The position numbers were made by a program, and so were the translations under genes. Below the pieces are notes generated by a model. That model ran no database searches. It worked only from the letters and a program-made list of their open reading frames with translations, and was not told where the DNA came from. 33,234 nucleotides of DNA from a virus: the IMG/VR virus record IMGVR_UViG_3300046734_000173, positions 1-33,234 of that record. One strand, 5' to 3'. Of this stretch, positions 18,006 through 23,903 are shown one piece after another. Position 1 is the stretch's first letter. The number at the start of each line of letters is the position of its first letter.

Positions 18006-18358
18006 TTACTTTCCTCCTTTTCTACTACATTTAATACAACATGTTTAAAGCATTCATCTTTCAATTTTGTCAATAAACAATCAATTAAATTATCTGTGTT
18101 TACATAATGATTATCGTATACTTCTACATCATCAACGAATACATGATATGAAGTTTTACTTTCTAGATGAACAATAGTTAACATTGGTTCGTTGTCCCAT
18201 TCAGTCTCTAACCTTTCTAATTCTTCTACATAAACTGTATCGTATGTAAAGTGTGCGTCTACAATAGCCCAATCTTCATCTCTGTATTTAAAGCTTATTA
18301 GATATGATTGGTTTTTATAGTTACTGTCTTCCATTGTTATGCTTTCGCTTATCTTCAT
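18002..18358 (-). CDS. Unknown acidic protein in the recombination operon
   Basis: The protein has 118 residues and is not recognised. It is acidic and beta-rich (SYLISFKYRDEDWAIVDAHF, TYDTVYVEELERLE, SYHVFVDDVEVYDN) with a helical end (NLIDCLLTKLKDECF). Neither membrane segments nor catalytic motifs are apparent. It overlaps SSB and the annealing protein gene by 4 bases at each end, so it is tightly co-translated with them and may be an accessory or an inhibitor of a host DNA enzyme. AGGAG precedes the start. Confidence 0.6.
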   Translation of the reverse strand: MKISESITMEDSNYKNQSYLISFKYRDEDWAIVDAHFTYDTVYVEELERLETEWDNEPMLTIVHLESKTSYHVFVDDVEVYDNHYVNTDNLIDCLLTKLKDECFKHVVLNVVEKEESK

Positions 18359-18987
18359 TTTTTCTCCTGTTGTTTGATTAGTTTTTCTTTTCTTTCTTCT
18401 GCAATTTTTATATAGTGATCAACTTCTGCTTGACCTAAATATTTGCAAAACCATATTTTTTGTTGTCCGTCATTGCTAAATTTCATGAACTCTTTATCGC
18501 TCATAACTTCCGTAGCAGTAAGTACACTCATCAGACCAAGAGGAAACTCATCTCTCCAGAGAGCATGGTCTTTATCTTCTATTCCATTAATTTCATCTCC
18601 AGAAGCATACTCTCCGCCAGCTAACCCCATAGAAGCTAACGCTCTACCTATTGCTGATGTCTCGCAGTTTTCCAAAGCTGATAATTTATTTACTGGTCCG
18701 TTGTTTTTATGCTCATATGCAAGTCCACTACCTACAATTCTGCCCTCTGAATCTTTGACATAACAACCAACGGCTACAATATTGTCGACAGTTAGTTCTG
18801 GAATTACTCTGGTTTCAATACCATATTCCCAACCAAATGCTTTTCTGAATGTTAATACTCTATCAACAACCATAGAATAGTTCTTTCCACGGAAGTCAAC
18901 GCCACTCTTTTTTCTTACTATATCTACTTCATTTATCAATTGATTGACTTGTTCAAGTGTGATATTTTCAATATTTTGATTACTCAT
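18355..18987 (-). CDS. ERF-like single-strand annealing protein
   Basis: The protein has 210 residues. It has YSMVVDRVLTFRKAFGWEYGIET (38-60), a core strand region with GRIVGSGLAYEHK, and the signature ALENCETSAIGRALASMGL (104-122) followed by GGEYASGDEI. This is the pattern of the ERF/Rad52-type annealing proteins of phages. They anneal complementary single strands, here probably those produced by the adjacent YqaJ-type exonuclease and coated by SSB. In a phage without its own polymerase this can support recombination-driven concatemer formation. A strong AGGAG lies before the start. Confidence 0.75.
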   Translation of the reverse strand: MSNQNIENITLEQVNQLINEVDIVRKKSGVDFRGKNYSMVVDRVLTFRKAFGWEYGIETRVIPELTVDNIVAVGCYVKDSEGRIVGSGLAYEHKNNGPVNKLSALENCETSAIGRALASMGLAGGEYASGDEINGIEDKDHALWRDEFPLGLMSVLTATEVMSDKEFMKFSNDGQQKIWFCKYLGQAEVDHYIKIAEERKEKLIKQQEKK

Positions 18988-19006
18988 ATTATTATACTCC
19001 TAACAT

Positions 19007-19840
19007 TTATTTATCAATAGTTATCACTATTGAGTTTCTTTTGTTTCTAGTAGCTGATATACCATGACCAGTTACTTTCCTTACATCGTTTTCAATCATA
19101 GACTTTAGCTCATCATTGAGTTCTTTTGTTTTTCTGTACTCTGGTGTGCTAAGTTCTACTTCTTTTACACGCTGTTTACATTTCTTATATTCTTTAGCTA
19201 CTGATTCCCATTGTTTATTTTCTGTATAGTCAATAGTTCTCATGCCATTTAATATAATATTTTTTGGTGTCTTGTCATCAAAGATATCAAACCCTGTTGG
19301 GTCTTCATTTTTTTCTACGTAGTACCAAAAAGCTTTTTCTCTTTTGTAAAGCTCATTACAAAATGCAGTATCAATATCTACTGTCATTGATTCATGTTTT
19401 GCATTACCAAAGATTACACTTAATATCATGTAGTCAATCTTCTTTGTAGCTAATGGGTGTGTACCATTGTCTACTGTATGATTAAATAACATCATGTAGT
19501 GATTCAGTTGTGCATGATATTGTTCTGCAATAGAATAAATATCACGCCTATCATGAGTATGTTTACACTCAACAGGTATTCCGCCAGATGTTATAGCGTC
19601 CATTTGCCCAGTCATAAACTCATGTTGTGGAAGATCAATTGATTGTTTGTATGTAACTCCTAAATCATGTGCCATAAAATCTAGGTTTAGTTTTTCTGTA
19701 GCGATACCAATCTGTACTGGTACAACCCATGACAAATCTTCAGGTTCAGCTATGCCACGTTTGATTCTGTTTAAGTCAAGCCAGTCGCCATTATAAATTT
19801 TGTTAGCGTCTGACCCACCTATGCCTTTTGTTCTATCCAT
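19007..19840 (-). CDS. YqaJ-type exonuclease (lambda Exo family)
   Basis: The protein has 277 residues. It has the opening GIGGSD (6-11), Glu49 in a GIATEKLNLDF helix, the PD-(D/E)XK core with GQMDAI (Asp81) and ECK (Glu91, Lys93), and the Q-containing helix EQYHAQLNHYM. That is the full set for the YqaJ/lambda-exonuclease fold, which degrades one strand of linear duplex DNA and works with an annealing protein. Its partner is the next gene downstream. The start overlaps the end of the gene at 19833-20183 and has AAGGAG at good distance. Confidence 0.88.
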   Translation of the reverse strand: MDRTKGIGGSDANKIYNGDWLDLNRIKRGIAEPEDLSWVVPVQIGIATEKLNLDFMAHDLGVTYKQSIDLPQHEFMTGQMDAITSGGIPVECKHTHDRRDIYSIAEQYHAQLNHYMMLFNHTVDNGTHPLATKKIDYMILSVIFGNAKHESMTVDIDTAFCNELYKREKAFWYYVEKNEDPTGFDIFDDKTPKNIILNGMRTIDYTENKQWESVAKEYKKCKQRVKEVELSTPEYRKTKELNDELKSMIENDVRKVTGHGISATRNKRNSIVITIDK

Positions 19841-20183
19841 TGTTATACTCCTTTAAATATTTATTTACTGGAAACCCATTGACCAGATGATTCTCATATG
19901 TGCAGACAATCTGCAATTTAGATATGTACCATGAGCTATGTTGTTTGTGTATTGGTTCACACTTTTGTACGAACTCGCTTGGTATAGGTAACCTTGCATA
20001 TTTATAATTAGCTACAACATCTCTCATAACATCAGACATAATAAAGTTTGGATATTTATTTAAGACTTCGAAGTACATATGCAATCCTAAATCCGTAGGT
20101 ATCTTTACTTGAAATGTTTCAGCTACAGTCTGTAAACACAAAGCAATATGTCCGTCTGATTTATCAGTCAACAGTTTTTTCAT
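19833..20183 (-). CDS. Possible replication accessory protein (helicase-loader-like)
   Basis: From ATG 20183, one base after the stop of the DnaT-like gene, the protein has 116 residues. It opens MKKLLTDKSDG and has a helical middle with KIPTDLGLHMYFEVLNKYP, then SDVMRDVVANYKYARLPIPSEF. That last pattern resembles small helicase-loader or phage P-like proteins in general shape, but the match is loose. The frame is open further upstream to TTG 20447 (or ATG 20441), with an AGGAG 7 bases before the TTG. That would make 204 residues and overlap the DnaT-like gene by 263 bases. I prefer the short form because third-position use in the overlap favours the other frame. Confidence 0.5.
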   Translation of the reverse strand: MKKLLTDKSDGHIALCLQTVAETFQVKIPTDLGLHMYFEVLNKYPNFIMSDVMRDVVANYKYARLPIPSEFVQKCEPIHKQHSSWYISKLQIVCTYENHLVNGFPVNKYLKEYNNG

Positions 20184-20184
20184 T

Positions 20185-20541
20185 TCATGAAACACTTTTG
20201 ATATGTTTGTGTTGTATTCTAATTTTATTATGCTCCTCTTCTGTATTTGTTTTTCCATTTCTTTGGTCAATGATTCCAGACATACGGTTTCTTTGTTCCG
20301 AAACAGTTTCGGTATTGATTCTAGTATTTCTTTCTCTATTCCATTTTGCATTCTGTCTGCACCACGCTCTGAATTTGACATTCCAGTTAGCGTAAGCTCC
20401 TCCAGTTGAGAGGTAATAGTCTTTAAATTGTTCGACTTCATGTTCAATTTCTATCTCCTGTCCGAATCTATCTTCGCACTCTTGTTTTATTCTGTCGGTT
20501 GGTTGCCAATCTTCCGTCATAATTACTCTATCAATTTTCAT
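20185..20541 (-). CDS. DnaT-like (primosomal) replication protein
   Basis: The protein has 118 residues. Residues 11-66 read DWQPTDRIKQECEDRF, then FKDYYLSTGGAYANW and FRAWCRQNAK. This is the F..YW..G....DW...F..W pattern of the DnaT-type DNA-binding domain found in phage initiator proteins that help load the host replicative helicase. The second half (67-118) is Arg, Asn and Thr-rich and probably disordered. It is the first gene after the 400-bp hairpin array, which is where an initiator gene would sit beside its origin. A GGAG precedes the start. Confidence 0.6.
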   Translation of the reverse strand: MKIDRVIMTEDWQPTDRIKQECEDRFGQEIEIEHEVEQFKDYYLSTGGAYANWNVKFRAWCRQNAKWNRERNTRINTETVSEQRNRMSGIIDQRNGKTNTEEEHNKIRIQHKHIKSVS

Positions 20542-20943
20542 ATTTGCTCCAGATGTACACCCACGTATGTCAGTACATGGGTATATAACATCTCGTTATT
20601 TCTATACACCCTGTATAGAATTCATTAAAGATAGATAAGCTTTTGTAACTTAAGGCTAGCGACTAATAAAAGTCTGACACTTTTTACGGTACCACCTATC
20701 TATCCCCTGTCTAAGAACATAGCCATATAAACTTAGACAATTCATTAAGGATAGATAAGATATCGATACCACGTTCATCCTATCTATCCCATACTCATGT
20801 CCATTATATCCCCATGAGTAATTCATTAAGGATAGATACAAGGTACGAACAGCTCGACTTAGATTTCAATAATCCTTTGCAAGACACATTCAGTATTAAT
20901 ATCTATCCCAACATGCTGAGTAACAGTACCTTACTCCTCAGAC
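20542..20943. other. 402-bp non-coding interval within the leftward unit
   Basis: There is no credible gene here. The frame at 20656-20841 on the minus strand only translates the repeated arms (YLSLMN occurs twice). A separate imperfect dyad lies at about 20556-20585 (arms TACACCCA and TGGGTATA), just upstream of the main hairpin array, and several six-base palindromes such as AAGCTT, CTTAAG, GCTAGC and GGTACC lie in the first spacer. It separates two minus-strand genes, so it can act either as DNA (origin, partition) or as part of the mRNA. Confidence 0.85.
20600..20941. repeat. Array of four stem-loop units with shared outer arms and different, fully paired inner stems
   Basis: The unit is TATCTATCC, a variable stem-loop, ATTCATTAA, GGATAGATA. 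The outer arms pair with each other. Inner stems pair perfectly but differ in sequence: TCTATACA/TGTATAGA (20601-20619), TGTCTAAG/CTTAGACA (20708-20739), TACTCATG/CATGAGTA (20792-20820) and GAGTAA/TTACTC (20918-20936). The first unit lacks the left outer arm and the fourth lacks the right one, marking the array edges. Spacers between units are 59, 23 and 61 bp. Different sequences with preserved pairing mean the fold is what is conserved. Its place beside a DnaT-like gene suggests an origin of replication. Confidence 0.85.
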
Positions 20944-21339
20944 TTACAGTTCGTATGTTCTGTATACCTCCACGTAGTTTTCATAAACTTCTATATCAGC
21001 AGTAAAGTCATAGCCGTCAGCAAGACTATTACGTGTCTCAAAAAATTTAGGTTTGTTTCTGTACTGCATATACATTCTACCATAGTACGCTTTGTAGTTG
21101 TTGTTTAATTTGAATATATCTCCAACAGTATCTTCATCTCTATGCCACCTGATGATACTCAGAATATCCTCAATGGAATATCTGTTACGTTTTTTAGCAG
21201 ATTCATCAGCGTACCTGACAATCAAAGCAAATACTTTTGGATTGTTCTTGTGAAAATTAGCAAAGTCATTTGGTTTAACCAACTGATCTATTTTTTTATT
21301 TTCCATTTCACCTATTAACATGTTCTTAAGTCTACCCAT
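20944..21339 (-). CDS. Conserved phage protein of unknown function
   Basis: The protein has 131 residues. It carries a set of conserved features met in many phage genomes: PNDFANFHKNNPKVFALIVRYA (24-45), IRWHRDE (63-69), FKLNNNYKAYYGRMYMQY and a final FFETRNSLADGYDF. The family is widespread beside DNA metabolism genes, without known activity. There are no catalytic or membrane motifs. A clear GAGGAAAG lies 5-6 bases before the ATG. Its stop lies just after the last unit of the hairpin array. Confidence 0.75.
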   Translation of the reverse strand: MGRLKNMLIGEMENKKIDQLVKPNDFANFHKNNPKVFALIVRYADESAKKRNRYSIEDILSIIRWHRDEDTVGDIFKLNNNYKAYYGRMYMQYRNKPKFFETRNSLADGYDFTADIEVYENYVEVYRTYEL

Positions 21340-21341
21340 TT

Positions 21342-21509
21342 TTATCTTTCCTCGTGATGTTGTTCCATTAAATAATCAGATACGCATATAGCTTTCGACA
21401 ATCTTTTCTTTATTGTTCCAAGATGTTTATACTTATCAACCCATTTATACACAACGTACAAAGTGTGTGCGTCCAACGAACCGTATTCCAATATTGTTTC
21501 TTTCTTCAT
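21342..21509 (-). CDS. Small unknown protein
   Basis: The protein has 55 residues, beginning MKKETILEYGSLDAHTL and ending LMEQHHEER. It is mostly helical and basic in the middle (YKWVDKYKHLGTIKKRLSKA), with an organisation like a short DNA-binding helical protein, but no family is recognised. It is supported by AGGAG 5 bases before the ATG, and by the fact that its last codons form the ribosome-binding site of the next gene. It fills the space between two genes exactly. Confidence 0.7.
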   Translation of the reverse strand: MKKETILEYGSLDAHTLYVVYKWVDKYKHLGTIKKRLSKAICVSDYLMEQHHEER

Positions 21510-21517
21510 AATCACTC

Positions 21518-21994
21518 CTATATTAATAATAAATCTTGTTGTCCAGATGTTTCTACTTTGTCGTAGTTCTTATGCCAATCACATTCTTTAGGTATCCTAT
21601 CTTTCATAATCTCTATGTTATGAATAGATAATTTCTTAATCATGTATCCGTGCATATACTCTACACGCTCTGGCAAATCCAATGGTATAGATGTAATGAC
21701 ATTACTTTTATACCCTGTCTCAGTTATGTCGACAATAGGAATAGGATTATTAATATCCCTATTGTCTTCATGAGGATTTGTAGAATGAAATGCAGTCCAA
21801 AGAAAATAGTTTTGTTCTCTTCTAAATTCAGCATACCTCTTACTTCCAAAGTCAATCCTGTCTGCTGGTTGTCCAGACGCACCAGTATAATATCTAGTGT
21901 CGCCGTCGTAACATGCGTCAAACCTGTAAGTCTGCCAAACTTTTTGCCCTCTATAAATTTCTAAGAATGTACCTTTCAAGTATTTCATTTTCAT
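21518..21994 (-). CDS. Unknown early protein
   Basis: The protein has 158 residues, Tyr and Arg-rich, beginning MKMKYLKGTFLEIYRGQKVW and containing DACYDGDTRYYTGASGQ and GSKRYAEFRREQNYFLW. The C-terminal half has an LPERVEYMHGYMIKKLS segment. No family is recognised, and membrane segments and catalytic motifs are absent. A GAGGTGA lies before the start, which overlaps the upstream stop (ATGA). Early leftward genes of this type often act on host functions, but nothing here says which. Confidence 0.65.
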   Translation of the reverse strand: MKMKYLKGTFLEIYRGQKVWQTYRFDACYDGDTRYYTGASGQPADRIDFGSKRYAEFRREQNYFLWTAFHSTNPHEDNRDINNPIPIVDITETGYKSNVITSIPLDLPERVEYMHGYMIKKLSIHNIEIMKDRIPKECDWHKNYDKVETSGQQDLLLI

Positions 21995-22221
21995 TCTTCG
22001 TCACCTCTATCCAATGTATTAGTATCAGGGTTAAAATATCTTACACTCGTATAGCCAGTCTTCAGGGAATCACATGTGATTTTATATCTGCCTTTGTCCA
22101 GAGCATGTACTCTAAAGTCTTTTAACCTTTGTCCAAAGAATCGCATAGTTGCTTTGCTAAAATAGTAAGGCGATGAATCCATTGTTAATCTTTTTATTTC
22201 GTATATCGTTGGTCTTCTCAT
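21991..22221 (-). CDS. Small conserved phage protein
   Basis: The protein has 76 residues. The core SSPYYFSKATMRFFGQRLKDF followed by YKITCDS and a C-terminal RYFNPDTNTLD resembles small proteins found in many phages, in which a PYFFSRKTMRFFGQ-like motif precedes a short beta part. The function is unknown. GAGGTAAAC lies before the start, and the end overlaps the next gene by 4 bases. Confidence 0.7.
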   Translation of the reverse strand: MRRPTIYEIKRLTMDSSPYYFSKATMRFFGQRLKDFRVHALDKGRYKITCDSLKTGYTSVRYFNPDTNTLDRGDEE

Positions 22222-22231
22222 TTTGTTTACC

Positions 22232-22411
22232 TCAAAAATATATTAAGAATGTTATTGTCAAAGCTATCAACAAACTCATAACCCAGAACCCAACGAATTC
22301 ATATTCGCCAATTGACCATAGGGTATAGATATAGATAGCTAGCCCAGTGACTAAAGCACAAAAACAAAATGCACCTAAGCCAATGTACATGCACACAATT
22401 TGGTCTGTCAT
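22232..22411 (-). CDS. Small membrane protein with two hydrophobic segments
   Basis: The protein has 59 residues. Two hydrophobic segments, about 5-29 (including GAFCFCALVTGLAIYIY) and 40-58 (GFWVMSLLIALTITFLIYF), are linked by a short polar turn (WSIGEYEF). It is probably an inner-membrane protein. Early small membrane proteins of phages can block superinfection or change host membranes, but that is inference. The start overlaps the upstream stop (ATGA). It ends 10 bases before the next start. Confidence 0.7.
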   Translation of the reverse strand: MTDQIVCMYIGLGAFCFCALVTGLAIYIYTLWSIGEYEFVGFWVMSLLIALTITFLIYF

Positions 22412-22632
22412 TTTTTTGCCTCTATTGGTTTGTCTCTCATCTGATATCTAGATTGATTTTTCATCATTCCACTAACAAAATTCAAAACATCTGGAATGTT
22501 TTTCACATCAACTATTATGCCGCCGTCAATAAATTTGCCGTCTAGATATACATCAAAATCTGTGCCAGATGATTGAGTACTTTCACGCATTACAATTTCA
22601 ATTATTGTTTCTTCACTCATATATTCTTTCAT
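22408..22632 (-). CDS. Small unknown early protein
   Basis: The protein has 74 residues, beginning MKEYMSEETIIEIVM. It contains an FDVYLDGKFIDGGIIVDVKN segment and a basic tail. It is probably a small mixed alpha/beta protein of unknown role. AGGAG lies 6 bases before the ATG, directly after the GC-rich hairpin at 22644-22682, so translation or stability of this and downstream genes may depend on that hairpin. Confidence 0.65.
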   Translation of the reverse strand: MKEYMSEETIIEIVMRESTQSSGTDFDVYLDGKFIDGGIIVDVKNIPDVLNFVSGMMKNQSRYQMRDKPIEAKK

Positions 22633-22643
22633 GTCTTTCTCCT

Positions 22644-22689
22644 GTCGCGATCGCGGAGAACTTTGTTCCTCGCGTCCGCGACTTTTTTT
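22644..22689. terminator. GC-rich hairpin with T-run, beside a ribosome-binding site
   Basis: The arms GTCGCG (22644-22649) and CGCGAC (22677-22682) enclose an inner imperfect stem (22652-22660 with 22666-22674) and a CTTTG loop. On the plus strand seven T residues follow, the shape of an intrinsic terminator, though no plus-strand gene lies here. On the minus strand, where the genes are, an A-run precedes the hairpin and AGGAG follows it. It may act as a barrier to antisense transcription or as an mRNA-stabilising or processing element. It is much richer in G+C than its surroundings. Confidence 0.6.
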
Positions 22690-22691
22690 AT

Positions 22692-23042
22692 TTAGTGTTG
22701 TGTCCTGGAATGTTCTGTTATTCCATTAAGCAAAGCAAAGCTTGGAACTAATGCTTCATCATCTCCCAATTCAACTTCGACAAATTGACCAGATAAGATT
22801 CTTTTTTCAATTTCTTTACCGTTCAATTGAAGCCAATAATTTCTATGCTTCGCCGTTGTTACTGAATTTTTCCAAAGCTTTGCACCCCTGAATATTGAAC
22901 TATTCAACATCACTACATTGCTTTCTGTATTCCAGACACCAATAACTCGGTTGTATGATAAGAGCGTTTGATTCTCATTAAATGTCACAATGTGACTATT
23001 TAAACCGATTCGCTCAACGCTCACGTTTGGTAACTTTTCCAT
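22692..23042 (-). CDS. Conserved phage protein of unknown function (DUF8033-like)
   Basis: The protein has 116 residues. The stretch QTLLSYNRVIGVWNTESN, then WKNSVTTAKHRNYWL follows the pattern SYxTxVA...YSxTTxxHxxxWL of a small family common in phages and mobile elements; the DUF number is from memory. No known activity is attached. GAGG lies 7-8 bases before the ATG. Its 5' side holds the dyads at 23072-23095 and 23109-23130. Confidence 0.6.
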   Translation of the reverse strand: MEKLPNVSVERIGLNSHIVTFNENQTLLSYNRVIGVWNTESNVVMLNSSIFRGAKLWKNSVTTAKHRNYWLQLNGKEIEKRILSGQFVEVELGDDEALVPSFALLNGITEHSRTQH

Positions 23043-23071
23043 ATTATATTCCTCATATTATTTTAATTAGA

Positions 23072-23095
23072 TATCTGGACACATCTGCCCAGATA
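23072..23095. promoter_or_regulatory. Inverted repeat in the leader of the 22692-23042 gene
   Basis: The arms TATCTGG (23072-23078) and CCAGATA (23089-23095) pair perfectly around a 10-base centre. It sits 30-53 bases upstream of the start at 23042, so it could be an mRNA hairpin or a protein-binding dyad. Confidence 0.5.
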
Positions 23096-23104
23096 CCATA
23101 ATTT

Positions 23105-23130
23105 ATTATACTACAGATTGAACTATAGTA
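23105..23130 (-). promoter_or_regulatory. Candidate internal early promoter overlapping a dyad
   Basis: On the minus strand a perfect TATAAT lies at 23105-23110. No good -35 box is found 16-18 bases upstream. A near-perfect dyad overlaps its upstream edge: TACTACAG (23109-23116) with CTATAGTA (23123-23130), one mismatch. A box this good with an overlapping dyad suggests a repressed promoter for the genes from 23042 leftward. Confidence 0.4.
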
Positions 23131-23137
23131 CATGTAT

Positions 23138-23572
23138 TTAAGCTAAAGATACGTTGTCATAATCACGTACTTGACCATATACTGGACGCTTAGTCTGAAC
23201 TTTTTCTTTCAGTCTAGGTGCTGTCCAAGTCTCGCCAGTCAATTCTAGATAAGCATTGGATAGTTTATTCAATGTCATCTCATGATTGCTTATAGATATC
23301 TTGTAATATCCAGAACGCTCATCCAACATCTGGACTAAACCGTCATCTCTTTCTGCTTTCTCTTTAGCATTCTCTTCTTTCAAGTCAGCTAGTACATTAG
23401 ATTGAGCTTTCTCTATTTTGAGTTTGGCAAAGTAGAACAATCTTGCTTGAGCGTCAATGAAGTACTTCATCGGATTATTCTCAGGCTTCGATGAGCTAGG
23501 TGGCAAAATCTTTTCAGCATTGCCTATGTGTGTAGAGAGTATTTTCTCTACTGTGTTGTTAATGTTTGTCAT
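23138..23572 (-). CDS. First gene of the leftward unit; unknown helical protein
   Basis: The protein has 144 residues from ATG 23572, with AGGA about 8 bases upstream. The frame extends to 23917 but the extra codons cover the structured leader and are not coding. It has a Pro and Ser-rich N-terminal part (ILPPSSSKPENNP), then a long charged helix (QARLFYFAKLKIEKAQSNV, DLKEENAKEKAERDD) and a compact C-terminus (NKLSNAYLELTGETW, KRPVYGQVRDYD). It has no recognised family, but coiled coil and basic end could fit a DNA or RNA-polymerase binding protein. Being first in the early unit, it is a candidate host-takeover factor. Confidence 0.65.
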   Translation of the reverse strand: MTNINNTVEKILSTHIGNAEKILPPSSSKPENNPMKYFIDAQARLFYFAKLKIEKAQSNVLADLKEENAKEKAERDDGLVQMLDERSGYYKISISNHEMTLNKLSNAYLELTGETWTAPRLKEKVQTKRPVYGQVRDYDNVSLA

Positions 23573-23584
23573 TATTATTTTCCT

Positions 23585-23598
23585 GCCAGATCGCTGGC
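23585..23598 (-). promoter_or_regulatory. Small hairpin next to the ribosome-binding site
   Basis: GCCAG (23585-23589) and CTGGC (23594-23598) pair perfectly around the four bases ATCG. In the minus-strand mRNA it lies directly before AGGAAAATAATA and the ATG at 23572. It could modulate access to the ribosome-binding site. Confidence 0.55.
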
Positions 23599-23603
23599 GT
23601 TTT

Positions 23604-23716
23604 GTTAAGTGAGACCGAAATACGTACAAAGTCAGTGCCGTGGCAAGTTTAGGCTCGGTCGGTTTGGAGGAACTTGACACGGCGGAACTTATGAACGTAC
23701 GGTTCTCTGACTTAAC
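23604..23716 (-). ncRNA. Long imperfect hairpin, probable structured 5' leader RNA
   Basis: The arms pair in succession: GTTAAGT 23604-23610 with ACTTAAC 23710-23716; GAG with CTC (23611-23613, 23705-23707); CCG with CGG (23615-23617, 23700-23702); TACGT with ACGTA (23621-23625, 23695-23699); AAGT with ACTT (23629-23632, 23687-23690); CCGTG with CACGG (23638-23642, 23678-23682); CAAGTT with AACTTG (23644-23649, 23671-23676). That is about 33 pairs closing a 21-base G-rich loop (23650-23670). It lies between the candidate promoter at 23757 and the first early gene. It could be a leader RNA (regulatory or antitermination) or a DNA structure. Confidence 0.7.
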
Positions 23717-23756
23717 GAGACGCATAGCGACTGGCATAATCATCTGGACAAAATTA

Positions 23757-23786
23757 ATAATACAGTAGATAAAATACGCATGACTA
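23757..23786 (-). promoter_or_regulatory. Candidate promoter of the leftward unit
   Basis: On the minus strand TATTAT (23757-23762) serves as the -10 and TAGTCA (23781-23786) as the -35, with an 18-base spacer. It would start RNA near 23750 and give a leader of about 178 nt containing the long hairpin. Box quality is moderate (5/6 and 4/6). Confidence 0.35.
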
Positions 23787-23790
23787 CACC

Positions 23791-23808
23791 TAAGCATGAA
23801 CATGCTTA
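23791..23808. promoter_or_regulatory. Perfect operator-like dyad
   Basis: TAAGCATG (23791-23798) and CATGCTTA (23801-23808) are perfect inverse complements around AA. It lies immediately upstream of the candidate -35 of the leftward promoter, in the middle of the divergent region, where a repressor could control both directions. Confidence 0.55.
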
Positions 23809-23833
23809 TATCAACTATCGCGCTTCGCTTGAT

Positions 23834-23871
23834 TCCACGAAATTCGCTGACGCTAGAATTTCTGCGGTGGA
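23834..23871. promoter_or_regulatory. Hairpin before terS
   Basis: TCCAC (23834-23838) pairs with GTGGA (23867-23871), and GAAATTC (23839-23845) with GAATTTC (23856-23862), with a 10-base loop and a 4-base bulge on one side. This makes twelve pairs in all. It lies 33 bases before the terS ATG. A role as terS-binding site, leader or terminator is undecided. Confidence 0.5.
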
Positions 23872-23903
23872 CTAATAAAAACGAATAGAATAATATACTG
23901 AAT

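Larger units (their letters stand above)
23573..23903. other. Divergent control region between the leftward and rightward units (331 bp)
   Basis: The interval has no gene. It holds a small hairpin at the ribosome-binding site, a 113-nt long hairpin, a candidate leftward promoter with a perfect operator-like dyad, and a further hairpin before terS. The last is immediately followed by AT-rich sequence leading to the terS start. No strong consensus promoter for terS is visible. Confidence 0.8.

Noticed and set aside
20656-20841. Minus-strand frame of 61 codons within the hairpin array
   Set aside because: It reads the repeated arms (YLSLMN twice) and lacks a ribosome-binding site. It is a by-product of the repeats.
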